This document shows positions 12,072 through 23,214 of a DNA stretch of 64,000 nt, in pieces. The DNA is from Calycina herbarum. Lineage: Eukaryota; Ascomycota; Leotiomycetes; Helotiales; Pezizellaceae. Location: contig LLEY01000189.1 in NCBI GenBank assembly GCA_001414485.1, positions 1 to 64,000 of the forward strand, written 5' to 3'. Within the stretch, counting starts at the first letter, position 1; every line of letters begins with the position of its first letter. Made by a program: the position numbers and the translations under genes. Under the pieces are notes generated by a model that made no database searches, was not told the origin of the DNA, and saw only the letters and a program-made list of their open reading frames with translations.

Positions 12072-14828
12072 ATGATGGTTATGTTGTCGCGACTGGCAGA
12101 AGGAGGACATCGCATTCTTCAATTATTGCTGCTGACGGTAATTGTTGGAGTGGTTTATAGGTATTGTTGGATTGGCAAGTCCCCCTCTACGAATTATTCA
12201 ATATGAGACCTTAGCTAACCTTCTACCTCTCCCAGATGTTCCCGATCCCTATAAATGCAATGCGCTCCTCAATAAAGGCCAATGGCTCGATGCTGGCCCA
12301 AAATGGAAGGCCGTGACTTCTTTCAAGAATTGGCAACCCCCAGGATGTATATTGCACGAATACCAGAACCAAGATATACAGGATTGTTTTCAGGATCGCA
12401 ATATCGTCTTCATTGGGGATTCTACTACACGGCAGATCTTCTGGGCCGTTGCGCAAAAGTTGGACAGGTTAAGGGCAACAATGGAGATGGAGGAGCTGAT
12501 ACAAGACAAGATTAAACACCGAGATATCCAATTCGTGGACGGCAGGGTCACCGTAAAATTTATCTGGGATCCTTGGTTAAATACAACAAGCTTGGAGCAG
12601 GAATTGAAGGACTTCAAGGCATATTCTTCCAGCGGGACAGAGGGAGGAGAAACCAGTGCTGGTGTCATTCTGCTTGGTGCTCCTGGACTTTGGTTTGCTC
12701 GACATGGGCAAGAGAACTTCTTCAAGGATTTTAGAGACGCAATTGATGCTGTGATTCCCTATATGGATCGTCGTTCAGAGGAGACAGTACCACTACCAAG
12801 AAGCCCATTGCCATCTTCAGAACAGTCTGCGAACCTGCTATTTCTCGCCCCGGTTCAAGTCCCCTGGTATCAAGATTTATCACCCTCGCGAGAGGAAACG
12901 ATGACACCAGAAAAGATTGATCAAATGAACGACTATCTGCAGCAAACTTCTGCCAACTCGAAGGCTGATGTCATTTGGAGTTATTCCTTGATGGCATGGA
13001 ATGATCCTGGAGCTTATGAAGAGAGTGGTCTTCATGTTGTGAATAATGTTGCCCTTCGAAAAGCAGACGTTCTTCTCAATTCTAGGTGTAATGCCGATCG
13101 TGGACGAAGGAGCTACCCTTTTGATGCAACATGTTGCAGTAATTACGTTGAACCTGGCGTTCCCCAGTGGTAAGTACTAAATTTTTGTTTACAAAATTAT
13201 AGGTGACCAAACGTACCTGGCTCCAATCTGACCCCAATCCTCGAAGCAATGCTAACCCGGACGGCCCATACAGGTTTACAATCTTTACTGGGATGATCAT
13301 ATTGCCTGTCCTACTCATTTTGCGACGTACGCGCGCTTCAAGACTAAGTCGACTTCTACCTGCTACGGATATTTTGAGCGCGTTATCAATACTTGCCCTC
13401 ATTTTGTGTTTCTGCTTTTACGCAGACCGAACCCAAATTTTCGAGAAATCACACAAGCAGTTCAACCAGAGAGAATTTTTGACAGCCTGCGGTTTCGTGG
13501 CTATTGCTAGTATTCTTTCCATACGAAAAGTCCCCCGTTCTTTGAAAGAAAAGAACCCCAAACCGGACTTTCTTCCCAGGGAGCAGACAGACGAGTGGAA
13601 AGGATGGATGCAATTCTTCATCCTCATCTACCACTACACACACGGCTCTCAAACTTTATGGATTTACGAAATTGTACGGGTCCTCATTGCCTCATACCTT
13701 TTCTTAACAGGATACGGTCATACTCTCTACTTCCTCGGCAAGGAAGACTTCTCCTTGAAGCGAATTGCCAGTGTTCTCCTTCGACTGAACCTTCTCAGTT
13801 GCATACTGCCCTATATAATGCGTACCGACTATCTGTTCTATTACTTCGCTCCACTCGTCAGTTTCTGGTTCTTGGTCATCTACGCCACTCTCCGAATTGG
13901 TCGTCGCGGAAACAAAAACCTCTACTTTCTGTTCTTCAAAATTTGCGTTTCAGCGATGCTCACAACTGCATTTACGATGATACCCGGGGTTTTGGAGTTT
14001 ATTTCTGGCGTTTTGAGGAATACGTGTAAAATCTCGTGGGATATCTTCGAATGGAGATTTCGTGTTTTTCTCGATATGTTTATTGTTTATATTGGGATGA
14101 TGACTGCTATTATTTTCGAACGAAGTCGGAAATTGCGAAGTGGGAAGGAGAGAGCGAGTTCGACGATTGATATGGTCATACAATGGAGTAACACCCATCC
14201 TCTCACCCTCTCGTCCATCACTGTACTTCTCTCTCTCCTCGCCATACCTGGATTCTGGAAGATAAGTAGTTACCACACCAAGAAACAGGATTACAACTGG
14301 TATAATCCGTATCTATCATTCATACCCATCCTCTCCTTTGTCGTTCTACGAAACTTTCATGGGGTTTTGAGGGGGTATTATAGTGGTGTTTTTGCGTGGC
14401 TGGGACGATGTTCCCTGGAGACGTATGTTTTGCAATATCATATTTGGCTTGCGGGGGATACGAAGGGGCTGTTGAGGTTGGGACTTTGGAATCGTGGTGT
14501 TGAGGCTGCGGTTCTCACACCGGTGTTTTTGTGGGTTAGTTGGGGGTGTGCGGGGGCTACGGAGAGGCTTGCTAAATGGATCGTGGATGGTTTTGGGGAA
14601 GAGAATCTTTTGAAGGGAAATGAAGTTGAGATGAGGGGAAGGCGACGACGGTTTGAGGGAGGGTTGCTTGATGATGCGCTGGGCTCGAGGGAGGTAGAAG
14701 TCGAGCGCAAGAGGAGGGAGGGGTTTAGATGGAGATTTCGAGGATGGGAGGTGAGGGTTAGTCCGTTGCAAGTGAGACTGGGCGTGATTCTCTTGGCCAT
14801 GTGGGTGGGTAATGTTACTTATAGATAG
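12072..14828 (+). CDS. CAS1: Cas1-like polysaccharide O-acetyltransferase (PC-esterase domain plus ten-TM acyltransferase)
   Basis: Proposed exons: 12072-12165, 12236-13169 and 13274-14828, giving 860 residues. The N-terminus has a signal anchor (LLLLTVIVGVV). A lumenal PC-esterase/GDSL-like domain follows, with GDST in VFIGDSTTRQ and a late D..H pair in the GAYEESGLH segment. The third exon encodes about ten membrane helices with the Cas1 hallmark (IYHYTHGSQTLWIYEIVR, TGYGHT). Known family members acetylate cell-wall or capsule glycans in the Golgi, such as glucuronoxylomannan in Cryptococcus. The second intron must use the acceptor at 13272-13273; the earlier AG at 13201-13202 gives a stop. 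The first intron is uncertain: frame continuity needs a weak GTTGGA donor. Ends in a basic cytoplasmic loop and a final helix. Confidence 0.87.
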
Positions 14829-16832
14829 ACAGATACCGGATACCAATAGACGATTTTTGATGCAGCATGTTGTAGGTTTCTCTTGAAGTTCGGAGAGGGA
14901 ATTGTGGTTCGGTGACTGTCACGTACGGAAATATCATTTTTTTCGTTTATTATGGAGTATGTAAGAAACAAGACCTTTGCTCTGAGTACACCTCCTTTGC
15001 TTTTTTATTATGCGCACTAGTCTAGAATAATTACTTATACTTTCCGAGAAGGTTTAGAAGAATGAGAATCTCTGACTCTATTCTTCTAGACGTTCTTGGG
15101 CAATATTCTATGGTCACGAAAATCCTGATACAATAGATGGATGGGGTGTACTCAGAGCAAAGCTCAGGACTCTTCCAGGTGGACAGCGATTCTTACGGAA
15201 ATTGACGATGGATTTTACCTGGCTGTTCGGCGGCCCTCTCTGGTGTGTTCTTTTGTTATTTGCAACTGGGGTAGGGAGATGTCTGGTGGGGGGTGGGATC
15301 TCTCAAATGGATTCCTAGCCGAGTGGTCCTGTTCTAATTCTGGTTGGGATTGATACATTTTAGACACTTCGTAAGTGGCTTGTCGTATGAGATGTCCAGT
15401 AGGCTGTTTTGAAACCATTTATTTGAATTGAGAGAGCGATAGACAGATTTATTACAGCACAGAAACAGCTTTGGTAGCGAGAGCGCTTGAGAGTGTTTGG
15501 GTCGGAAGATGGAAGACTTATTAGCTGCTCGAGTGAACCGGCTAATTGCTACATGATGGTACCAAATATACTGCGGCATGAGGCGAGAGCATACAGTGGC
15601 TTCATCTCCAAAATCCATCCCTGCATAAGAAACCGTGTCGGGAGCCCACGACAAACTGCAATAGCGTACGATGACAACCACGACGACTCCTCCCAAGGGA
15701 CTACATTACGTTGAATTGAGATGGGTTCTCCGTGCAAGAATATTTCTTTCTTTTTTCAAATTAATTTTCAGACTCTGCCTTCCTACACCCGCGATTCATT
15801 TTCGATGATGTCAAGAATTTGTATATATGGAAGGGAATCCGAGGGGGGGAGGGTTGGTAATCACTTTTTTAGTTCGTTTCGTTCCAGGCCTTCAGGTTCT
15901 TTTCAGTCATGGAAATACAGTTTCCAAGATGTGCTTTCAAAAGTGCACTTGGGGCAAATATTTACGAATACTCGTTGGATGAGACTACCTAAACAATCTC
16001 TTACTTGTTGTAAAGCAAAACTAAAGTAATTTAATCCTACCTGCTGGTGCAGGCAATAGTCTAGACTGTGTTGAGAGCCTTGGAAGAGAAGGATCTTTGC
16101 CTATGTCAAAGTCGCTCCTTCCATGGCTTTATCTTATCCGAGACTTAACGTCGCTACAGAATAAAAGCGCTACAAAGTAATTACTTAATTTCAGAACTCT
16201 GTTCAGCTATCTTCATTTTCTAGATTTTCTCGGTTAATATTCATGGATAAATACAAATGCTCAAACTTTAATTACTTTATTTGATTTTCGAAAAGATTCA
16301 AAATAATTCCATAAAATAAACATTTCTACCTATTTTCACAATCTTTAAAGTTTACTTTGTGGGCTGAGTTATTATAAAACTCCTCGAGTAGTATGAATAT
16401 ATCAGTTCGATTGATATCGCGCTGGTCATTAAGTATGGGGCAAATAGCAAACTTAACCTAGGAACTTGTCAACACATGCTTCCCCTTGTCCAAACAACCG
16501 ACTCTCCTATTATCGTGGCAATGTAATCTTGTCAATGATATAAGTATGAGTACCACCATGGTTTATCACCCATGTAAGATTACCTGGCTTAAAGTTTTGG
16601 TCCCTGGAAGATACAGCGATTCAATGAGAGCAGGATTCACAGAGACAAGAGTGACCAAAACATCTATTCATCTAAGCCACAGCAAGCACACTTCTCCTAA
16701 CATTTTTTGACACCAGCCCATTTTGAAATACCAGATAATATACTCCCACCCTCGTAAATGCAAAACTCCCAAAACACCATTTTGCAATCATCTCCTCACC
16801 CCTCTCACATTATACACTCCCCTTCTTCCCAT
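14829..16832. other. 2-kb intergenic region with possible MITE remnants
   Basis: Two converging genes end at its borders. Around 15020-15110 (TAGAATAATTACTTATACTT, then CCGAGAAGG) and 16145-16185 (AATAAAAGCGCTACAAAGTAA) there are blocks resembling the interior and end of the GCGGCAG-type MITEs, but no full copy. No gene is supported; frames are short. Confidence 0.45.
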
Positions 16833-19800
16833 TCAAGGCTCAACATTATACTTGAGTTTAATTCCCATAGCCGCCAACTCGACATCCAAATACTTCAGCA
16901 CTCCAGGAACAGTCACAACAGTAGTATCCTCACCACCAGTATACTTCTGTCCCTTTCCATCTTCCCAGATCTCCGCTCCCCGAGACCAACTATCAACAGT
17001 CACCGCACATCTCCGACAACGTACGATACCCGTCCCAGCGTGTCGCGTGGCTAAAGAGGAGACGGTGGGTTGCACGGAGAGGAAGGTACCACATTCCTTA
17101 CAGATCCAGGAACGTTGGAAATCGGAGCAGTTGAGGAGACGATCTTGAAGGAGGTACGCCGTTCCGTGAGCAAGTAAGGAGTCACGCTCCATTTCTCCCA
17201 CACGAATACCACCTCCCTTCTTTCGACCCTTGATTGGCTGGCCCGTAAGTTGTGTCACTGGACCTGTCGTTCGAACTTGGAACTTATCGTTGACCATGTG
17301 TCGGAGACGTTGGTAGTAGACGACACCAATGTAGATGTCAGCGTGTAATTCCTCTCCGGTGATACCAGAGTACATGGGTTCGTTTCCGTGATAGTTGTAT
17401 CCTGCCTTCATGAGTTGGTGCCCGAAGTAATCTCCAGCTGTGTTTGCTTCGTCGAATTTGAAAGGTGTGCTGTCTTGAGCAAGACCATGGAGGGCTCCTG
17501 ATTTTCCAGCAAGTGACTCGATAAACATACCAATAGTCATACGAGATGGGAAAGCGTGAGGATTGATGATGACATCGGGTTGCATACCGGATTCCGAGAA
17601 GGGCATATCATAGGTAGGCCATTTCTGAGAGCAAACACCCTTCTGTCCATGTCGTGAGGAGAATTTATCTCCCACGACTGGAGATCGAGGCACTCGAAAT
17701 TTAATGGAAATAGATCGTAGTGGGTCTGTTCCGTTTTCGTTTCCAATCAAACGAACCTCTTCGATGAAAGCAACTTCCTTCTCCTTGTACTTTTCATAAT
17801 GTGTTATGCGATCCCTGTTCACGTAATTGCCGTTTCCATCTTGTGTGACATTATGCCAGGCGGCGATGATACTCTTCTCACCAATGAGTCGACCAATGTG
17901 AGGCAATCCATCATCATCAAGCTCTGCCTTTATCTCGGCTTTGACTTCAGATCCAGGTGCAAAGCCAAATAATTTCTTGACATTCTTTGCAGATCGAGAT
18001 CTGTCACCCCCTTCTTCTAAGTCAACCTTCTTGACTTTGTAAATGGTTCCATGTCCAAATCCCCGTTCATGTGCAGACTTATTGATTATCATAGCGTCGT
18101 CCATGTCATAACCAGTATAAGAAATGACGGCAACAACGGCATTCATGCCGTTGGGGAAGTTGTCAAAGCCGTAATCATTATGCAATGGTGCCCGAACAAT
18201 TGGAGTTTGGCCGGTCTGTAGTCGGTATGTTTTATTGTCACTTCTGTATCGAATGGCGGTACCGGGTGTTCCCATAGATTGTTTACCCATCTGGCATTGG
18301 TACATATTACGAGGAGATTGGTTGTGGTCAGAGAATGGTGTCATGTTGGCGAGGATCGATAATATGTTAGTTGGGTCAAACTCAACATGCGTGGATTCGC
18401 CGGAAATAATTTCTGGCTCGGTGACAGCAATCGACATGAATGGCTGCTCTTGCGGGCCGATGAAATCTTCCTTGTCCAAGGGTAAATACTTGACTGGTCG
18501 AAGCATTCTTGATGGACCGGAAGACATATAGATGCCGGGGTATTGACCACCACGCGAGTTTGGCACATAACAAATTTCCAGCTCTTTGGGAACATTGTGG
18601 GACCCTTCCACTTTCCAGTATCGAAGAGTGTCCGCAATGAATATAGATTGCTTTGGCGTACACCAACCAAGAATTTTCCCATCTAATTGGATGACAACAC
18701 TTTCTTGAGTTGAAGAGGAATTGGAGCTGACAGCTCCGAGATCCACAACCAACCGTGGGATGTCAGAAACATCCAATGATTGAATAAGAATCTTGCATTT
18801 GTGAGCCAGATGATTCAGCAAGCCACAAGGACTTCCATCAGGCGTATGGACTGGGCACAAAAACCCCCAACTTTCGGGCAGCAATTTTCGAACCGTGGTA
18901 GTTTTCAATTGGGCAAAGAAACTTCCTCTGTGAACCATACGGAAGTGACTGATGAACCGCAAGAAATTGATTTTTTCCGCCACAACGGTAAAGCCCGAAA
19001 CTTGTTGCAAATCGAGACCTGTAGGACTGACGAGGTTTCCCGTAGACATGAAATATTCTAACTTTCCGCCCATATTTGAAGTAACCCTTGGGAGGATCTT
19101 GGTTTGAAAGGTTTTCAGAAAGTCGGGGGCCGCAAAGTTTTCTTCTGGGAACTTTCTGAGGTGGTCTCTCACAGCTGCTTTGACTCCATTAATCAGGAGG
19201 TCCTCCAGATTTTCTTTGAGAATCATCCCGTAGAGGAAACCGCCGAGAAGGATTTCTTGATTCTGAACAGCATCGGGATTGTCGACAGCGCATTCTCCCG
19301 AAACTAGAGCGTAAAGTTTTCTGATCATGAAAAGAAGCATCTTAAACTTGTCATTGTCTTGGGCTTCCGTGACATCAAGGTTACCAAGATGAACAAGTAC
19401 AATCTTTCGCAAAAACTCAGTTCCGCAGTCGTAGTTGGACATGTTTTCCGGAACGCCGAGAACAACACGGAATTTTTCTCCCAAATAGGCGCGAGTTTGA
19501 CTTTTGGTGTAAAGTCCGTAATTTTTGTATGTCCGTAGAAGCAGTTCCGCCCGATCGAAGAAGAATTCCTTTTTAGACTCGCCAAATTGATTTCGTCCAA
19601 CAATACCATCAAAAATTTCTCGATCATTGGTTTCCACCAATGCCTTCAAAATCATCATTACAGGCACAAGATATTCTGCCTTCCTCCATGAAAATCGAAA
19701 GATGACATTTCCGTCGTTTAAGTAATGAAGGACATTGGTTTGCGAGGTTTGATCTGGCCGTACTGATCGTGTGATTATTCCGAACTCGGTGTATGTAGGT

Positions 19801-20520
19801 CCTCTGTTTACGAATGAAGGTCGCACGATTGCCATGGGGAAGTTTCTGCGATTGACGACAAGCAGACGAATAATCTTTTCGATACCATTGACAACAAAGT
19901 ATCCTCCCAGTTCCTCAGCTTCTTCCTTGCGATGTACCAGCATATCTGGGGAGTTGTTTTGGAGGTGACATAAACTTGACTTGGGGTACGGTTAGTCCAG
20001 CAGGACGTGGTGAAGAGCAGGTTCAACATACCATCATCATAATCGGCATTTGCCCCAGTTCTCGTACAATTTCATGTGGATCTCCATCATTAATCCTCAG
20101 TTCAAAACGCCCACTCACTTTGCCACGATATGTGACATGGCGTTCTCTGCATTCCGAGGGCAGTATTGATCTTATTTTTGAGAATTTGTTCGAGTCGGGC
20201 AACTGGGGCTTATTAACTATCACCTCCTTGATTTGAATTGACATTCTATTCCTGGTCGAAATTGGAGCCTGTGCATCTCCATCGAAGAAGTACTTTGTTC
20301 CGATATCCATTAAACCTCGTGCGATCAGTCCATCCTCCTTGAATAATGCATTGAAGGATTCGATATGCGGCGCGATGGCATCTTTTAGGAGGGGGTATGC
20401 GGAGTGATCCTTGGGTGGATTGCGAAAGAGATTTTCCCTCCGCGCTGTATCGAATTCGCAGGACCATTTTGTATCGGTCGGCTTGAGTTTGGAAGATTTG
20501 GAGGGTTTGGAGGGAGGCAT
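16833..20520 (-). CDS. RPA135: DNA-directed RNA polymerase I second-largest subunit
   Basis: Two exons, 20520-20032 and 19979-16833, with a 52-bp intron, giving 1211 residues, the normal size for fungal RPA135 (RPA2). The splice joins PIMMM to SSLCHL, matching the conserved lobe around this site, and the next block EEAEELGGYFVVNG is diagnostic of the subunit family. Near residue 930 lies GDKFSSRHGQKG, the active-site region of second-largest subunits. The C-terminal zinc-binding cysteines are CKEC (about residue 1123) and CRRC (about 1153). The protein forms half of the polymerase I catalytic cleft in the nucleolus and makes 35S pre-rRNA. It lies divergent to ARL8, and the shared 1.8-kb upstream region is filled with MITE copies. 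Confidence 0.97.
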
Positions 20521-20760
20521 GTTGAGCTTGAGCTGGGAAAGCGATTAGATAGAGACTTGAATGCGCTGCGGAGTTTATGCGGGGCATATGCTTACTGTTT
20601 ACGTCTGGTGCCCAATGGCCAATAAATGGTGTAGATTGGTGATAGTCTCCTCAGAGCTGGAACATGATACTTGACTTGTAGTACGGAGAAGATCAATAAA
20701 TTTTGTAGAAATCTTTCTCGCTTATGTCATCTATCTTATCGTCCCCGCTAATTAAAGCGG

Positions 20761-20972
20761 CACGCGGTGGACGATAAAAGCGGCAGTAAAAACCTTCGAT
20801 ACTTCTCGTTGTTCCAACTTTCTGGGACAATTAAAGTTGATTGATCCAACTATCTAGGCTAATCTCAGATTGTTCCAACTGCGTAGGATAATTTACATCA
20901 ATTGTTCTAGAAAGTTAGAACAATGAGGTTAGGTAGGCAGGGAAACGAAGTATTTATTAATGTCCTCGATTG
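20761..20972. mobile_element. MITE copy (GCGGCAG family), right end eroded
   Basis: Left end GGTGGACGATAAAAGCGGCA with GTAAA following is intact (20766-20790). Internal blocks CGTTGTTCCAACTTTCTGGG and AGTTAGAACAATGAGG are present. The right end reads GTATTTATTAATGTCC, which is the family end with the CTGCCGCTTTTA stretch missing. Confidence 0.75.
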
Positions 20973-21128
20973 TAGTGGCAGCTTCTTCCACCAGTGTTTT
21001 CGTTTGTTAACCCAAATGTATTGAACAACGAAGTCCAATTGTCCTATATTGCTTGGGGTAATCATAAGCTCTGCTATAAAAGTATAATAACGACAGCTCT
21101 TTACTGCCGCTTTTGTTGTCTATCGTGA
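20963..21128. mobile_element. MITE copy (GCGGCAG family), abutting the previous one
   Basis: The right end TTTACTGCCGCTTTTGTTGT plus CTATCGTGAG (21100-21129) is well preserved. The left end is only a trace (TGTAGTGGCAG near 20970-20981) and shares bases with the right end of the preceding copy, which suggests insertion into or next to it. Confidence 0.55.
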
Positions 21129-21163
21129 GAGCCGATCTAATTCACTACAACCTCTCGAAGCGC

Positions 21164-21356
21164 TCTGGCGGTGGTTGTTCTAACTTCAATTACCAAATTC
21201 TTTGGGACTATTGAACCTAATTGTTCCACCAAAAAAAGAACCTGGGTTAATAGTCTCTGGTTGTTCCAAGTACGTAGGAGAAATTACTTGAATTACCCTG
21301 GGTAGGTAGGCAAATACAAACCTGATGTATTTGCTGCCACTTTTAATGTCCATCGG
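21164..21356. mobile_element. MITE copy (GCGGCAG family), left end eroded
   Basis: The right end ATTTGCTGCCACTTTTAATG followed by TCCATCGG (21329-21356) is clear. Inside are GTTGTTCTAACTTCAATTAC and GAATTACCCTGGGTAGGTAG. The left arm lacks the GCGGCAGTAAA core; only a GGCGGTGG trace remains. Confidence 0.6.
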
Positions 21357-22342
21357 AGGCCGCCTTTGCTGCCACTCTCTCCCCGCTCTCCAACTTCACT
21401 CTTCCTGAAGAGCTTCATCCTTACATTATTCAGAATGCTTTAGTTATCGCAAGATATAGGAGATTTTCGCTTCTTGACCGCTCTTATATTCACCAGACTT
21501 TTTACCAGGGCAGCTTCTCGTCCACTTCCCTGCTCGCATTCTCGCATTCTCGCCGCCTGTTCGCCTGGTTTCTGTCTGATCTTTTTCTCCTCCGTCCCAT
21601 CTGAAATATAGCTGCAGCCTTCTGCAGAGTGCAGAGTGCAGCTCTCGACAGGAACACCACCTGCACTGCACACCTTCTCTTTTCTCACGATCGCGCTCTC
21701 ATTGCTTGCATCCATCTGGCTGCGTTGCCCTGCGTCTACACAAAATAGTCGATCTCTACCCAAGCTCTTGTATTGGTAGGTACACACGATATCCAGGTTA
21801 TACGTTTTATCCGTTTTATCTCGATTCACGAGGGTGCCTTCGGATCGACCCTCCTACTCCTCCCCATCCCATCCTCCTGCATCTGCAACTCCGGCACTAG
21901 AGCCGGTCGCATCACGCGAAAAAAAAAATCGCCCATCCCCACGCTGTGCCGCCATCTACTGCCCTGTGCTGCCCTGGTTCTTTCTTCTGAAGCTTGGACG
22001 GTTGTTTGTGCTGCTTCCCCATCTCGTCACAAGCGCTGCTCCCGACGGCTACACCGCACGAAAAAGTTGAAGCTCAGGTTCTACAATTGCGCCAAACACC
22101 CATCGGGCTCTACTTCTCGCACCGTCATACCTTTATTCAAACTGCACCGGAACTACCTAACTATTTCTGTTTCCAACCCGTTATCCAAGACTTCGTTGCC
22201 ATCCTCCGCAGCAGCAGCACCTTCCAACTCCACAACTGCCCCTCCTTCACTACATAGCCTTGCGCGACTTTCAACCAACCTCACATCGCAACCCATAAAC
22301 CAACCTTCTCCGAGAATACTCTGTTGCGGATCTTCGTTGATC

Positions 22343-23214
22343 ATGGCCGGGCTATTCAAACGGGTCTACGATTGGCTGTTGAGGCTGTTTTGGTGAGTTT
22401 CTGTGAAGGCATCATCCAGGAAATGTGTGCGAGGAATCTGCGAGCAACAAAAGCAAATAAAATATGTTGGGGAGAGATTATACTCGTTGCGGCGACCAAA
22501 GTAGCGATGCTGACATGTGTTTCTGGGATAGGGCGACCGAAATGGATATTACGATGATCGGTCTGCAGAATGCTGGCAAGACATCGCTGTTGCGGGTACT
22601 AGCGGTAAGTCTTCTCTGAATGCCCTCAATACCATCACACCCATGCTGATCCTTTTCGTGATTCTCAGGGCGGAGAATTTACTCTCGAGTAGGTCCTTCT
22701 TTTCCAGCCGATGACCCTCCTTCAGACCGAGCGGGTTGTCGATACTCCCCCACCCTTTGTCCGAACGATAGGATACTCCCGCTGACCACTTTTCCCAATA
22801 TGTAGCTCCATCCCGACGGTTGGATTCAATATGAAGCGCGTACAGAAAGGCCATGTGACGTTGAAATGTTGGGATCTCGGAGGACAACCACGCTTTCGGT
22901 CCATGTGGGAGCGCTACTGCCGAGGTGTGAACGCCATAGTATTCATCGTCGACTCGGCCGACACCGAAGCTTTGCCAGTTGCGAAAGATGAACTTCACTT
23001 GCTCCTCGAGAAGCCCGTTCTTGAGGGTATCCCGCTGCTCGTCCTGGGCAACAAATCGGATCTCGAGGAGAAGATGTCGGTCGACGAGTTGATCGATGCG
23101 TTGGATCTGAAGAGCATTTCCCATCGTGAAGTGAGCTGCTATGGTATAAGCGCGAAAGAGGAAACCAATCTGGATGCTGTCTTGCAATGGCTTGTTGCCC
23201 GTGCAAGCAAGTAA
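22343..23214 (+). CDS. ARL8: ARF-like small GTPase Arl8
   Basis: Four exons, 22343-22392, 22532-22604, 22669-22688 (only 20 nt) and 22806-23214, joining to 183 residues. GTPase motifs are complete: P-loop GLQNAGKT, switch [18 protein letters not shown] (G3), NKSD (G4) and SAK (G5). The short N-terminal helix without a Gly2 myristoylation site, and RSMWERYC after G3, mark Arl8 rather than ARF1 or ARL1-3. Arl8 sits on lysosomes/vacuoles and late endosomes and recruits tethers or motor adaptors. The tiny third exon was set by the Gly-Gly-Glu-Phe to Ile-Pro-Thr-Val continuity of the family. The leader is probably long and pyrimidine-rich. Confidence 0.96.

Larger units (their letters stand above)
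20521..22342. other. Divergent promoter region RPA135/ARL8 with a MITE pile-up
   Basis: Three adjoining or nested MITE copies occupy about 20761-21356. From about 21480 to 22342 the sequence is C/T-rich and holds long open frames without domains, consistent with a long ARL8 leader. No RNA gene seen. Confidence 0.6.

Noticed and set aside
13170..13202. A 33-bp intron in the Cas1-like gene
   Set aside because: Too short for a fungal intron and it produces TGG-TGA, an immediate stop; the acceptor at 13272-13273 restores frame and homology.
15290..15350. tRNA-like string (CTAGCCGAGTGGTCC) near 15317
   Set aside because: It resembles a D-arm (A box) but no matching acceptor stem, anticodon arm or GGTTCGAATCC-type B box follows.
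21773..22396. 207-codon open frame overlapping the ARL8 start
   Set aside because: Ser/Leu-rich product of a C/T-rich leader; its end overlaps ARL8 exon 1 in another frame.
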